A stretch of DNA of 64,000 bases from the NCBI GenBank assembly GCA_963770275.1, contig CAVYPD010000028.1, positions 16,492-80,491 of the forward strand, in the 5' to 3' direction. Positions within the stretch are counted from its first letter, which is position 1; each line of letters opens with the position of its first letter. This stretch comes from Roseiarcus sp963770275 (GTDB taxonomy: Bacteria; Pseudomonadota; Alphaproteobacteria; Rhizobiales; Beijerinckiaceae). A model generated the notes under the pieces. That model had not been told where the DNA came from, ran no database searches, and saw only the letters and a list, made by a program, of their open reading frames with translations. The translations under genes were made by a program, and so were the position numbers. This document shows, one piece after another, positions 1-8,369 of the stretch.

Positions 1-1
1 C

Positions 2-433
2 CTGTCGCCCGAGGCGCGGATCGGCACGTGGGTGTTGGAATGGTACTGGAATCAACCAGGGGTGCCCCATGTCGCCGAGTTCGTCGAGGCGACCAAGAAG
101 CGCACCGGCCACGTGCCGACCGCCCGCACCTGGTTCGGCTATGTGTCGGTCTGGACCTGCGCGCTCGCCGCGGCCAAGGCGAACTCGCTCAAGGCGGTCG
201 ATATGGCGAAAGCCTTGCAAGATTTCCATCTGCCGCCGGAAGTCGCGCTCGGGCCGAACCCGGCCTTCTATCGCGCCGGGCAAAATCAGCTGCTTGCATC
301 CCTCTTTGTCGGCAACGCCCAGGCGAGCGGATCGGCGCCCGATGATCTCTTCCACGTGACCGAGGTGGTTAGCGGCGCTGCGGTTGCGAGTTCGGTCGAG
401 GACAGCGGCTGCAAGATGACCTGGCCGACCTGA
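2..433 (+). CDS. ABC transporter periplasmic binding protein, C-terminal part (5' end outside window)
   Basis: This is the last 143 residues of a type-I periplasmic binding protein of the branched-chain amino acid/amide family (Peripla_BP_6). The frame is open from base 2, so the gene begins upstream. It aligns without gaps to the end of the next gene; I count roughly 16 differences in 143 residues. Shared segments include EWYWNQPGVPHVAEF and ALGPNPAFYRAGQ, and both end in W-P-T. It lies 97 bp upstream of the second copy and in the same direction, which indicates a tandem gene duplication. Both copies probably deliver ligand to the single permease/ATPase set downstream. The substrate cannot be read from the sequence. 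Confidence 0.85.
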   Translation: MSPEARIGTWVLEWYWNQPGVPHVAEFVEATKKRTGHVPTARTWFGYVSVWTCALAAAKANSLKAVDMAKALQDFHLPPEVALGPNPAFYRAGQNQLLASLFVGNAQASGSAPDDLFHVTEVVSGAAVASSVEDSGCKMTWPT

Positions 434-530
434 GCGGCATGCGAGGCCGGCGCGGGATCATGTATCGGCTGAAGCGTGAGGACCCACAAAGCAGCTAGGC
501 CGGCGGGCGGTTGGAGTCAGGGAGGAAAAA

Positions 531-1787
531 ATGTCCAACGCCAATCCGCGAGCGATAAGCCGTCGCAGGGTCGTCAAGTCCGGGTTGGCGCTCGCGGGCG
601 CCCAGATCGCTGGGCCATTCGTCCTCTCGGCGCGGGCCGCGCAGGCCGTCAAAATCGGGCTCGACAATCCTTTGACCGGCCCCTACGCCGCCCTCGGCAA
701 GAACGAGCTCACTGGCTGCCAGATGGCGCTCGACGAAATCAACGCCAGGGGCGGCATCCTCGGCCGTCCGGTCGAGCTCGTGGTCGAAGATTCGACCAGC
801 GGCGACGCCGGGGTTGCGGTGCTCAAGGCGCGCAAGCTGATCGAGGGCGCGGGGGTCGATTTTCTGCTTGGCAACGTGAACTCCGCGCTTTCGCTCGCCA
901 TGGCTCAAGTGTCGAATGAAAAGAGCATTCTCCACATCGTGCCTGGCGGCCATACCGACGCGGTCACCGGCTCGAGCTGTAACTGGAACGTCTTTCGCGT
1001 CTGCAACACCACGCAGATGGAGGCCAATGCCGTCGCCGCCGCGCTGATCGAGCAATACGGGAAAAAATTCTATTACATCACCGCGGACTACGCCTTCGGC
1101 CACACGCTGGAGGCGGGAATGGTGAGGGCTTCGGCCCCGCTCGGCGGCGAGCGAGTGGGCGGCGACTTGACGCCGGTCGGCACGGTGGATTTCTCCTCCT
1201 ATTTAATTAAAGCGCAAGCCGCGAACCCGGACGTCGTCCTTTTCCTGCTCGGAGGCGACGACATGCTGAACGCCCTCAAGCAGGCGGTGCAGTTCGGACT
1301 GCAAAACAAGGTCCATCTCGCCGGCGCCCAACAGGAGATGGAGCCGCTCGAAGGCTTGGCGCCTGAGGCTCGGATCGGCGTCTGGGTGATGGAATGGTAT
1401 TGGAACCAGCCCGGCGTGCCCCATGTCGCCGAATTCGTCGAGGCGACCAAGAAACGCACCGGCCGGGTGCCGACCGCGCGCACCTGGTTCGGCTACGTCT
1501 CGGTCTGGACCTGCGCGCTCGCCGCCGCCAAGGCGAATTCGCTCAAGGCGCTCGATATGGCGAAGGCCTTGCAGGACTTTCATCTGCCGCCCGAAGTCGC
1601 GCTCGGGCCGAACCCGGCCTTCTACCGCGCCGGCCAGAATCAGCTGCTCGCTTCCCTGTTCGTCGGCGAGGCGCAAGCTAAGGGTTCGGCGCCGGACGAC
1701 CTTTTCAAGGTCACCAAGGTGGTCAACGGCGCGAAGGTCGCGGGGACCCTCGAGGAGAGCGGGTGCAAGATGAAATGGCCGACTTGA
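531..1787 (+). CDS. ABC transporter substrate-binding protein (Peripla_BP_6 family), Tat-type signal
   Basis: A full-length (418 aa) periplasmic ligand-binding protein. GGAGG lies 6 nt before the ATG. The N-terminus carries a twin-arginine-like stretch (SRRRVVKSGLALAG) and a hydrophobic segment ending in A-R-A-A-Q-A, so export through Tat with cleavage near residue 35 is likely. The mature part starts KIGLDNPLTGPYA, the usual opening of branched-chain amino acid/urea-type binding proteins, and continues with the lobe typical of the family (ITADYAFGHTLEAG). It heads a binding protein-permease-permease-ATPase-ATPase operon. The ligand is not known; amino acids, amides or short-chain acids are all possible for this family. 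Confidence 0.9.
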   Translation: MSNANPRAISRRRVVKSGLALAGAQIAGPFVLSARAAQAVKIGLDNPLTGPYAALGKNELTGCQMALDEINARGGILGRPVELVVEDSTSGDAGVAVLKARKLIEGAGVDFLLGNVNSALSLAMAQVSNEKSILHIVPGGHTDAVTGSSCNWNVFRVCNTTQMEANAVAAALIEQYGKKFYYITADYAFGHTLEAGMVRASAPLGGERVGGDLTPVGTVDFSSYLIKAQAANPDVVLFLLGGDDMLNALKQAVQFGLQNKVHLAGAQQEMEPLEGLAPEARIGVWVMEWYWNQPGVPHVAEFVEATKKRTGRVPTARTWFGYVSVWTCALAAAKANSLKALDMAKALQDFHLPPEVALGPNPAFYRAGQNQLLASLFVGEAQAKGSAPDDLFKVTKVVNGAKVAGTLEESGCKMKWPT

Positions 1788-1848
1788 GCGCCCCCTCAGG
1801 AGCGGAGAGCGCGCAGCCGTCCTTTCCGCGAGCGGCGAATCCCGACGC

Positions 1849-2718
1849 ATGAGCCAGGTCGTCCTTTTCAACGTCTTCAACGGCCTGATCGTTGGCGCGT
1901 TCTACGCCCTGATGGCCCTTGGCCTGTCGCTGATCCTCAACCTCAGCGGCGTGATCAATTTCGCGCACGGCGGATTCTTGGCGCTTGGCGCCTATCTCGC
2001 CTACACGCTGATCCCTTACATCGGTTTCTGGGGCGCGCTGATCGTCGCGCCGCCGCTGACCGCAGTCCTCGGGCTCGTCATCGAGTGGCTGTTGATCCGC
2101 CCGCTGTACGGCAAAGACCCGCTCTATAGCCTGCTCCTGACCTTTGGGCTCGCGTACATCTTTGAGGACGTGACGCGCCTGATCTGGGGCGCGCAGAGCG
2201 TGCCGTTTCAGGTCCCTGGCTGGCTGATGACCTCGCTGTCGAACCAGTACTTCTTCCTGACCGGCTATCGCGTGTTCATGATGATCATCGTTGCGGCGGC
2301 CGTGGGCGGCCTGTTCGCCGTGCTCAAGTATACGCGGCTGGGCATGCGCATCCGCGCCGGAACGCGCGACCTCGACACGGTCTCGACGCTCGGCGTCAAC
2401 GTCAGGGTGCTGCGCAGTCTCAACTTTGGCATCGGCATCTATATGGCCGGCCTCGCCGGCGTATTGGCGGCCGGCCTGCTCGGGCTCTCGCCGACCATCG
2501 GCGCGAACCTCATCATGCCGAGCTTCGTCGCGATCATCGTCGGCGGCCTTGGCAGTCTGCTTGGGACATTGATTGGCGGGTTGATGATCGGCGTCGCCTC
2601 CGGGCTGGCGGCGGTCTATTTCCCCTCCGCGACCGAGGCCGTGATCTACGTGATGATGGCGCTCGTGCTGCTCGTCAGGCCGCGCGGTCTGCTCGGCGAA
2701 GAGGGAAGGCTCCATTGA
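1849..2718 (+). CDS. livH: Branched-chain amino acid-type ABC transporter permease (LivH-like)
   Basis: Inner-membrane permease of 289 aa with about eight hydrophobic segments. It begins with the LivH-type N-terminus (FNVFNGLIVGAFYALMALGL) followed by NFAHGGFLALGAYLAY. The conserved cytoplasmic loop for ATPase contact is near residues 165-185 (LGMRIRAGTRD), and the C-terminus is VLLVRPRGLLGEEG. It is 61 bp after the binding protein, and its last 4 bp overlap the start of the second permease, so the two are probably translationally coupled. The gene symbol reflects family only; the substrate is inferred from family, not shown. Confidence 0.9.
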   Translation: MSQVVLFNVFNGLIVGAFYALMALGLSLILNLSGVINFAHGGFLALGAYLAYTLIPYIGFWGALIVAPPLTAVLGLVIEWLLIRPLYGKDPLYSLLLTFGLAYIFEDVTRLIWGAQSVPFQVPGWLMTSLSNQYFFLTGYRVFMMIIVAAAVGGLFAVLKYTRLGMRIRAGTRDLDTVSTLGVNVRVLRSLNFGIGIYMAGLAGVLAAGLLGLSPTIGANLIMPSFVAIIVGGLGSLLGTLIGGLMIGVASGLAAVYFPSATEAVIYVMMALVLLVRPRGLLGEEGRLH

Positions 2719-3665
2719 ACGCCGTCCGCGCGCGCGGCCTCGATGTCGCAATCTGTCTCATGCTCCTGTTCGCGCCCTTCTGGATGAACGCGATCGGCGG
2801 TTACACCGAACTCGCCACCCGCATCGTGGTCATGGGGCTGGCCGCGATGTCGCTCAACTTCCTGCTCGGCTTCACCGGCGTGCTCTCGTTCGGCCATGCC
2901 GCTTATTTCGGGCTCGGCGCCTACGGGACGGCGATGGCGATCAAATATTGGGGCATCGGATCGATCCCGGCCATCGTGCTCGGAGTCATCGTCGCGACGA
3001 TCGCGGCGATGATCATTGGCGCGCTCATCATCAAGCTGCGCGGCGTCTATTTCGCCATGGTGACGATCGCCTTTGGCCAGGTCTTCTACTTCATCGCCTT
3101 CCGCTGGAACGCAGTGACCGGCGGCGATGACGGGCTCACGGGCTGGCGCCGCCTGCCGATCAATTTTGGTTTCGCTGAGCTCGACATCGTCCAGAACGAC
3201 AGGGCTTTCTACTATTTCGCTCTCGCGATTTTTGCGATCTGCGTCGCCGCGATGGCGGTGCTTCTCAACTCGCCATTCGGGCGTTCTCTCATCGCCATTC
3301 GCGAGAACGAACGGCGCGCGCGATTTCTCGGCGTGCCGATCGAGTTCCACGTCTGGCTGTCGTTCGTGATCTCGTGCCTCTTCGTCAGCGCGGCGGGGGG
3401 GCTTTATGCGTTGCTGAACAATTTCATCGATCCGCGAGCGCTTCGCGTCGACCTCTCGGGCAATCTCGTCATCATGGCGGTGCTGGGCGGCATGCGCTCG
3501 TTCTGGGGCCCGCTGATCGGCGCGGCGATTTTCGTCGCGCTGCAGGATTACGTCTCGAGCCAGACCCAAAACTGGATGTCGGTGATCGGACTCGTGTTCG
3601 TGCTGGTGGTGCGCTTCTTTCCGCGCGGGGTCCTCGGCATGCTGCGCACGGGAGCGAAGGCGTGA
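2715..3665 (+). CDS. livM: Branched-chain amino acid-type ABC transporter permease (LivM-like)
   Basis: Second integral-membrane subunit, 316 aa, with the LivM signature region SLNFLLGFTGVLSFGHAAYF (about residues 50-70) and the ATPase-contact loop SPFGRSLIAIRENERRARFL near residue 195. It ends VRFFPRGVLGMLRTG. The start is a TTG at 2715 inside the end of livH and the stop overlaps the GTG of the ATPase gene, giving a tightly coupled operon. It forms the transmembrane pore together with the LivH-like subunit. Confidence 0.9.
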   Translation: MNAVRARGLDVAICLMLLFAPFWMNAIGGYTELATRIVVMGLAAMSLNFLLGFTGVLSFGHAAYFGLGAYGTAMAIKYWGIGSIPAIVLGVIVATIAAMIIGALIIKLRGVYFAMVTIAFGQVFYFIAFRWNAVTGGDDGLTGWRRLPINFGFAELDIVQNDRAFYYFALAIFAICVAAMAVLLNSPFGRSLIAIRENERRARFLGVPIEFHVWLSFVISCLFVSAAGGLYALLNNFIDPRALRVDLSGNLVIMAVLGGMRSFWGPLIGAAIFVALQDYVSSQTQNWMSVIGLVFVLVVRFFPRGVLGMLRTGAKA

Positions 3666-4414
3666 CCCTGCTTCAGGTCGAGGGCGCATCGAAGCGCTTC
3701 GGCAGCCTGGTCGCCATCGACGAGGTGTCCTTGACCATCGAGCCGGGCGAATTGCGCGCGATCATCGGTCCGAACGGCGCCGGCAAGACGACGTTCTTCA
3801 ATCTGGTCAGCGGCCTGTTCGCGCCGACCGCGGGCTCGATCCGGTTCGAGGGCCGCGACATCGCCGCGCTCGCTCCCGACGAGCGAGTGCGACGTGGCAT
3901 GTCGCGCACCTTCCAGATCACTGAGATCTTTCCCGAGCTCTCGGTCGCCGACAACATCCGCGTCGCGGTCGAGGTCGCGTCCGGCTATCGCCTTCGGCCC
4001 TGGCTTGGCGCGGAGGCGCGGGCCACCGTGGCGGCGCGCGTCGCTGAGCTTCTGAGCCTCGGCGGTCTGGCCGACAAGTCCCACATGCGCGCGGGCGCGC
4101 TGTCGCATGGTGACCAGCGGGCGGCGGAGATCATGATGTCGCTCGCCTTGCGACCCCGCCTGCTCATGCTCGACGAGCCGACGGCGGGCATGGGCGATCA
4201 GGAGACCTACGACATCGCGCGGCTTATCCGGCGGCTGCATCGGCAGGAGGGGCTGACGATCATGCTGATCGAGCACGACATGCGCGTCGTCTTCAACCTC
4301 GCCGATCGCATCATGGTGCTCGCCGAGGGGCGGGTGCTGGCGGAAGGCGCGCCGCAGGAGATCGCCGACAGCGAAAAGGTCCAGGCCGCCTATCTCGGCA
4401 AGGCTGCGGCATGA
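3662..4414 (+). CDS. livG: ABC transporter ATP-binding protein (LivG-like)
   Basis: Cytoplasmic ATPase of 250 aa. I chose the GTG at 3662 because it overlaps the permease stop (GTGA) and is where similarity to the family begins (LLQVEGASKRFGSLVAID). Visible motifs are Walker A GPNGAGKTTFFN, a LivG-type signature LSHGDQRAAEIMMSLA, Walker B LLMLDEPTAGM and the switch histidine in LIEHDMRVVF. The C-terminus (AQEIADSEKV-type, ending AAYLGKAAA) is typical of LivG. The stop overlaps the ATG of livF. Confidence 0.92.
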   Translation: MTLLQVEGASKRFGSLVAIDEVSLTIEPGELRAIIGPNGAGKTTFFNLVSGLFAPTAGSIRFEGRDIAALAPDERVRRGMSRTFQITEIFPELSVADNIRVAVEVASGYRLRPWLGAEARATVAARVAELLSLGGLADKSHMRAGALSHGDQRAAEIMMSLALRPRLLMLDEPTAGMGDQETYDIARLIRRLHRQEGLTIMLIEHDMRVVFNLADRIMVLAEGRVLAEGAPQEIADSEKVQAAYLGKAAA

Positions 4415-5133
4415 TCGCACTGCAGGCCGAGGATCTGCACACTTTTTACGGCAAAAGTCACATCCTGCACGGGGTGAGCCTCGAGGTGCGCGAGGGCGAG
4501 ATTGTCGCGCTGCTCGGCCGCAACGGCGCGGGAAAGACGACGACGCTGCGCAGCCTGATCGGCCTCAACCGCCCGCGGACTGGCAAGGTCGCGGTGTTCG
4601 GCACGGACGTGACCGGATTTCCCCCTTACCGGATCGCTGGGTCCGGCGTCGGCTATGTGCCGGAAGGGCGACGCATCTTCGCCAACCTGACGGTCGACGA
4701 GAATCTGCTGGTCCCCGTCGAGCGGCCGGGTCCATGGACGGTCGCCCGTGTCTACGAGACGTTTCCGCGCCTCGCCGAGCGCCGCGGCAACAAGGGCGCC
4801 CAGCTGTCGGGCGGCGAGCAGGAGATGCTGTCGATCGCCCGCGCCTTGCTCTTGAACCCGAAGCTGCTGATGCTCGACGAGCCTTCGCAGGGGCTCGCGC
4901 CGCTGATTGTCGAGGACGTGTTCAGGATCGTCGTCGCGGCGCGGCGGGAAGGCCTCTCGGTTTTGCTTGTCGAGCAGAACGTGCGCGCGGCGGTCGAGAT
5001 CGCCGATCGCGCTTACGTGCTGGACGACGGCCGGATCGTGTACGAGGGCGACGCGCGCGCCTTCGGCGCCGACGAGCAGCGGGTGCGCGAACTCGCCGGC
5101 GCCAGCGCCGAGAAATGGGACGTGGACGGCTAG
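4411..5133 (+). CDS. livF: ABC transporter ATP-binding protein (LivF-like)
   Basis: Second ATPase of the importer, 240 aa. Motifs in order: Walker A LLGRNGAGKTTTLRSL, the LivF-typical YVPEGRRIFANLTVDENL, signature LSGGEQEMLSIARAL, Walker B LLMLDEPSQGLAP and the switch segment LLVEQNVRAAVEIADRAYVL. The ATG overlaps the livG stop. With livG it forms the ATP-hydrolysing pair of the transporter. This closes the operon; a 173-bp gap follows. Confidence 0.92.
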   Translation: MIALQAEDLHTFYGKSHILHGVSLEVREGEIVALLGRNGAGKTTTLRSLIGLNRPRTGKVAVFGTDVTGFPPYRIAGSGVGYVPEGRRIFANLTVDENLLVPVERPGPWTVARVYETFPRLAERRGNKGAQLSGGEQEMLSIARALLLNPKLLMLDEPSQGLAPLIVEDVFRIVVAARREGLSVLLVEQNVRAAVEIADRAYVLDDGRIVYEGDARAFGADEQRVRELAGASAEKWDVDG

Positions 5134-5306
5134 TGGAAGTCTTTCTCGGACCCGGCGCGTTCAGCCCGGGCGGCGCGGCGCATGCCCGACGACCATCGGA
5201 GCTTGATTTGCCGCCACGGCGCCCCTTAAGAGAAATTGTCGGGGCCGAGTCGCGCGCGGGGAATCGTTAGGGAGCTCGTCCGCCGACGGGCTGGGGAGGC
5301 TAAGAA

Positions 5307-6912
5307 GTGTTCAAACAATTGCTGACGCCGGTCGCGGGCAGCCTGCCGCTTTCCTTTATCGTGGCGGCGCTTCCCGTCGCGGCGGTTCTCGTGCTGCTCG
5401 GCGTCATGCGCCGGCCGGCTTGGCAAGCGTCGTTGGCGGGGCTGGTCGTCGGACTGATCATCGCGATCGGCGTCTGGAGCTTGCCAGTTAACCTCGCGAT
5501 CAGTTCCGTCGCCAACGGGGTCGTCTTCGCCCTCTGGCCGGTCATGTGGATCGTCGTCAACGCGCTTCTCCTCTACAATATCGCGGTCGAGTCGAAGCGG
5601 TTCGACGCCTTCCGGGCCTGGGTTCTCAATCATCTTCCCAACGATCGCCGCGTCGTGCTGGTCGTGATCGGCTTCTGCTTCGGCGCGTTGTTCGAAGGGC
5701 ATCGCCGGTTTCGGGACGCCGGTCGCGATCACGTCGTCGCTTCTCATCCTGGTGGGTTTCCCGGCGCTCGAAGCGCTGGTGTTCACCTTGATCTTCAACA
5801 CCGCGCCGGTCGCTTTTGGCGCGCTCGGCGTTCCGGTGACGACGCTTGGCGCAGTCACAGGCCTGCCCGCCGGGACGCTGGGCGCCATGATCGGCCGTCA
5901 ACTGCCGTTCATCGCCCTTCTGCTGCCTTTCTACGTGATGGGCCTTTATGGCGGGAAGCGTTCGCTGCAGGCGCTTTGGCCGGTGCTTCTGGTCGCCGGC
6001 GGCTCCTTCGCGCTCAGCCAGTTCATTTCCTCGAATTATATCAACTACGCTTTGACTGACGTGCTGGCGTCGCTCGGCTCGCTGATCGTGACGCTCCTGT
6101 TCCTGCAGGTGTGGAAGCCGGCGCCTGATCCGGAATTCGCGGTGAAGGGTGGGGCGAACGTCCTCCACACGCGTTCGGACATGAGCCCGTGGCAAGGCTG
6201 GTTGCCCTGGCTCATCGTGACCGCGGTCGTCATCTTGTGGACGACGCTCGAGATCTTCAAGATCGGCGCGCAGGCGATTCCCTGGCCCGGCCTCGACAAG
6301 GCGGTCTCGATCACGCTGTACAACGACAAGCCTTATGCCGCGGTCTGGACCTTCCAGCCTCTCGCAACGGGAACGGCGATCCTGCTCTCGGCGATCATCA
6401 CGGCGATCGTGGTCAAGCTGAGCGTCGGGGACTTTTTCCAGTGCGTCGCCCGGACGATCAAGCAGGCATGGATCGCCATCCTGACCGTCTGTCTCATTAT
6501 CGGCCTCGCCTATCTCATGAACTATTCCGGCATGGCCTACACACTCGGGCTTGGCGTGGCCTCGGTCGGTCAGTTGTTCGTCATTCTCTCGCCCTTCCTC
6601 GGCTGGGTGGCGGTCGCCCTCTCGGGCAGCGACACATCGGGCAATGCGCTGTTCGGCAACCTTCAGGTGGTGGCGGCGAAGCAGCTTAATCTCGATCCGG
6701 TGCTGTTCGCGGCGACCAATTCATCGGGCGGCGTGATGGGCAAGATGATCTCGCCGCAGAATATCGCGACGGGCGTCTCGGTCACGGATCTGCGCGGGCA
6801 CGAGGGGATCGTGTTCGCGCGCACCTTCTGGCACAGCATCATCCTGACGCTGATCCTCGGCGTGCTGGTCGCGCTGCAGCAGTACGTCTTCCCTGGCATG
6901 ATCCCGCACTGA
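5307..6912 (+). CDS. lctP: L-lactate permease (LctP/LldP family), one frame break near 5697
   Basis: A proton-coupled lactate/glycolate transporter of about 535 aa with a dozen or more hydrophobic helices. The start is GTG 5307 after GGGGAGG. The first part runs to the family motif ALFEG at about 5690; the continuation, IAGFGTPVAITSSLLILVGF, is in the next frame. An extra G in the GGG at about 5696-5698 explains the break, since removing one base restores the exact LctP consensus EGIAGFGTPVAI. The rest is normal (FNTAPVAFGALGVPVTTLGA, SGSDTSGNALFGNLQ, NSSGGVMGKMISPQNIA). I read it as a functional gene with a sequencing indel. Its position after the importer suggests uptake of small organic acids as carbon source. 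Confidence 0.88.
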
Positions 6913-6917
6913 GGGCG

Positions 6918-8262
6918 CTATTTCTGACAGAAGACGGCGACCAGCGCCTTCCTCTCGCGGGCGGCGATGTCGCCCGCGCTGAGCGAGCGCAGCTTCCTCT
7001 GAGGCGGGTTCGCTGGCGCCGAGAAAGGCGCGAAGCGCGTCTGGCGCGATCAGCGGTGCGGGGCGGCGAGGGCGAGGCCGGCGACGCGCTTGGGCTCGCC
7101 GGCGATCGGCGCGACGAGGCCGACCAGCGCCCCGCGTCGATCGAACACCGGTCCGCCGCTCGCGCCCTTGTCCACAGCAGCGGTCACGACCGGCCGCGCC
7201 TCGCCGCCGGTAAACGAGGCCGAGCTTGCCGCAACGCGCGGTCCGGAAAATCCAAGGATGACGAGATCCTGCGCTGGCGAGCCGAGCCGGGGCGCTCCGC
7301 CGTTCGAGGCGAAATCTCCGGCGAGCATCACCAGGCCCGTTGCGGCGTCGGCGCGCTCGATCCGCACCGGCTTGCCGGCGACAGTCGGATGCGGGCAGTC
7401 GTCTGCCTTGAGCGCGGTCAACGCCTTGCCCGGCGCCACGATAAGCGCGGTCGCGGCAGGCTGCGGAACGGTCGGGGGCGGAGCCGCGCTCGGCGCGGGC
7501 GGCGCTGTGGGATTCGCGGCTGCGCTGGCGCCCGGCGCCGCGGCGGCTTCGGGGAACGGCTCGAATGAATTGGCGATGGCGATCGCAATTCGGTCGAGAT
7601 AGGCGGTCTGCGACGCCGGGATAGGCGAAGGTGAAGCCGCGGATTGGCGGGTTCGCATTCGGGTTCTTGTCGAAGCGGGTGTAGAACTTGACCGGTCCGT
7701 CCTGCCCGGAGACGACAAAGAAGGCGTCCGGCTTGATCGCCTTGTAGGCGATCTTGCGGGCGGCGTCGCCGCGGACAAACGCGCATAGAGGGCGCCCAGG
7801 TCAGCGTCGGCGTTCGAGGCGAAGTCGAGCCTTGCGCCCGGAAGCGCGCTCAGAAGTTTCAGCGGCGCGCCGATCTTGGCGCCGGTTTTGGGGTCGCTCA
7901 CGACCTGAAATCCGGCCGCCTCGCGGGCCTTTTGAGCGGCGGCGAGCAAGGCCTTGAGCTCAGGCGCGGACAGCGCCCCATCGGCGGGCGCTTTGAGGCT
8001 CGCCTGAAAGGCAAGGATCGCGTCGCGCGTGTGCTTGCCGAAGTCGCCGTCGTTGACGCCAACGTAAAGCCCAAGCCAGACGAGCGCCTCCTGGGCAGCC
8101 TTGCGGCGTCGCTTCCGGCAGCGCCCATGAACGCCGCCTTCTGCGCCGCCATCGCCGCGTCGTCGGCGGAAGGCGCGGCCGGCGTTTGCGCTTGCGCCGA
8201 GGCGAGCGGAGAAAAAAGGCCGAAGCCAACGCGAAGACCAGACCGGCGGGCGCTCGCTTCAT
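6918..8262 (-). CDS. Exported trypsin-like peptidase-fold protein with N-terminal peptidoglycan-binding domain, several frame breaks
   Basis: Read with frame changes, this gives one protein: signal peptide MKRAPAGLVFALASAF (start 8262), a PG_binding_1-like domain (VWLGLYVGVNDGDFGKHTRD, AILAFQASLKAPADGALSAP), an Ala/Pro-rich linker, and a trypsin-like domain ending in the serine motif DKGASGGPVFDRRGALVGLV. The C-terminus (SAGDIAARERKALVAVF) reaches a stop at 6918 only after another frame change near 6990-7050. The catalytic histidine segment normally reads LTxxH; here it is ALTALKADDC, and the Asp segment reads TGLVMLAGDF, so only the serine is recognisable. Either it is a non-catalytic relative or the indels hide residues. 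It is convergent with lctP and divergent from the α2-macroglobulin gene. Confidence 0.65.
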
Positions 8263-8369
8263 GGTTTCTCCGAGTCGTCGGACCATCCTCAAGTCTGTCT
8301 TAGTGAATGGACGCTTCGACCGTGCTATATTCACGACGAGACGCCTGCGCGTCAATTTGAAGGTCGCCC

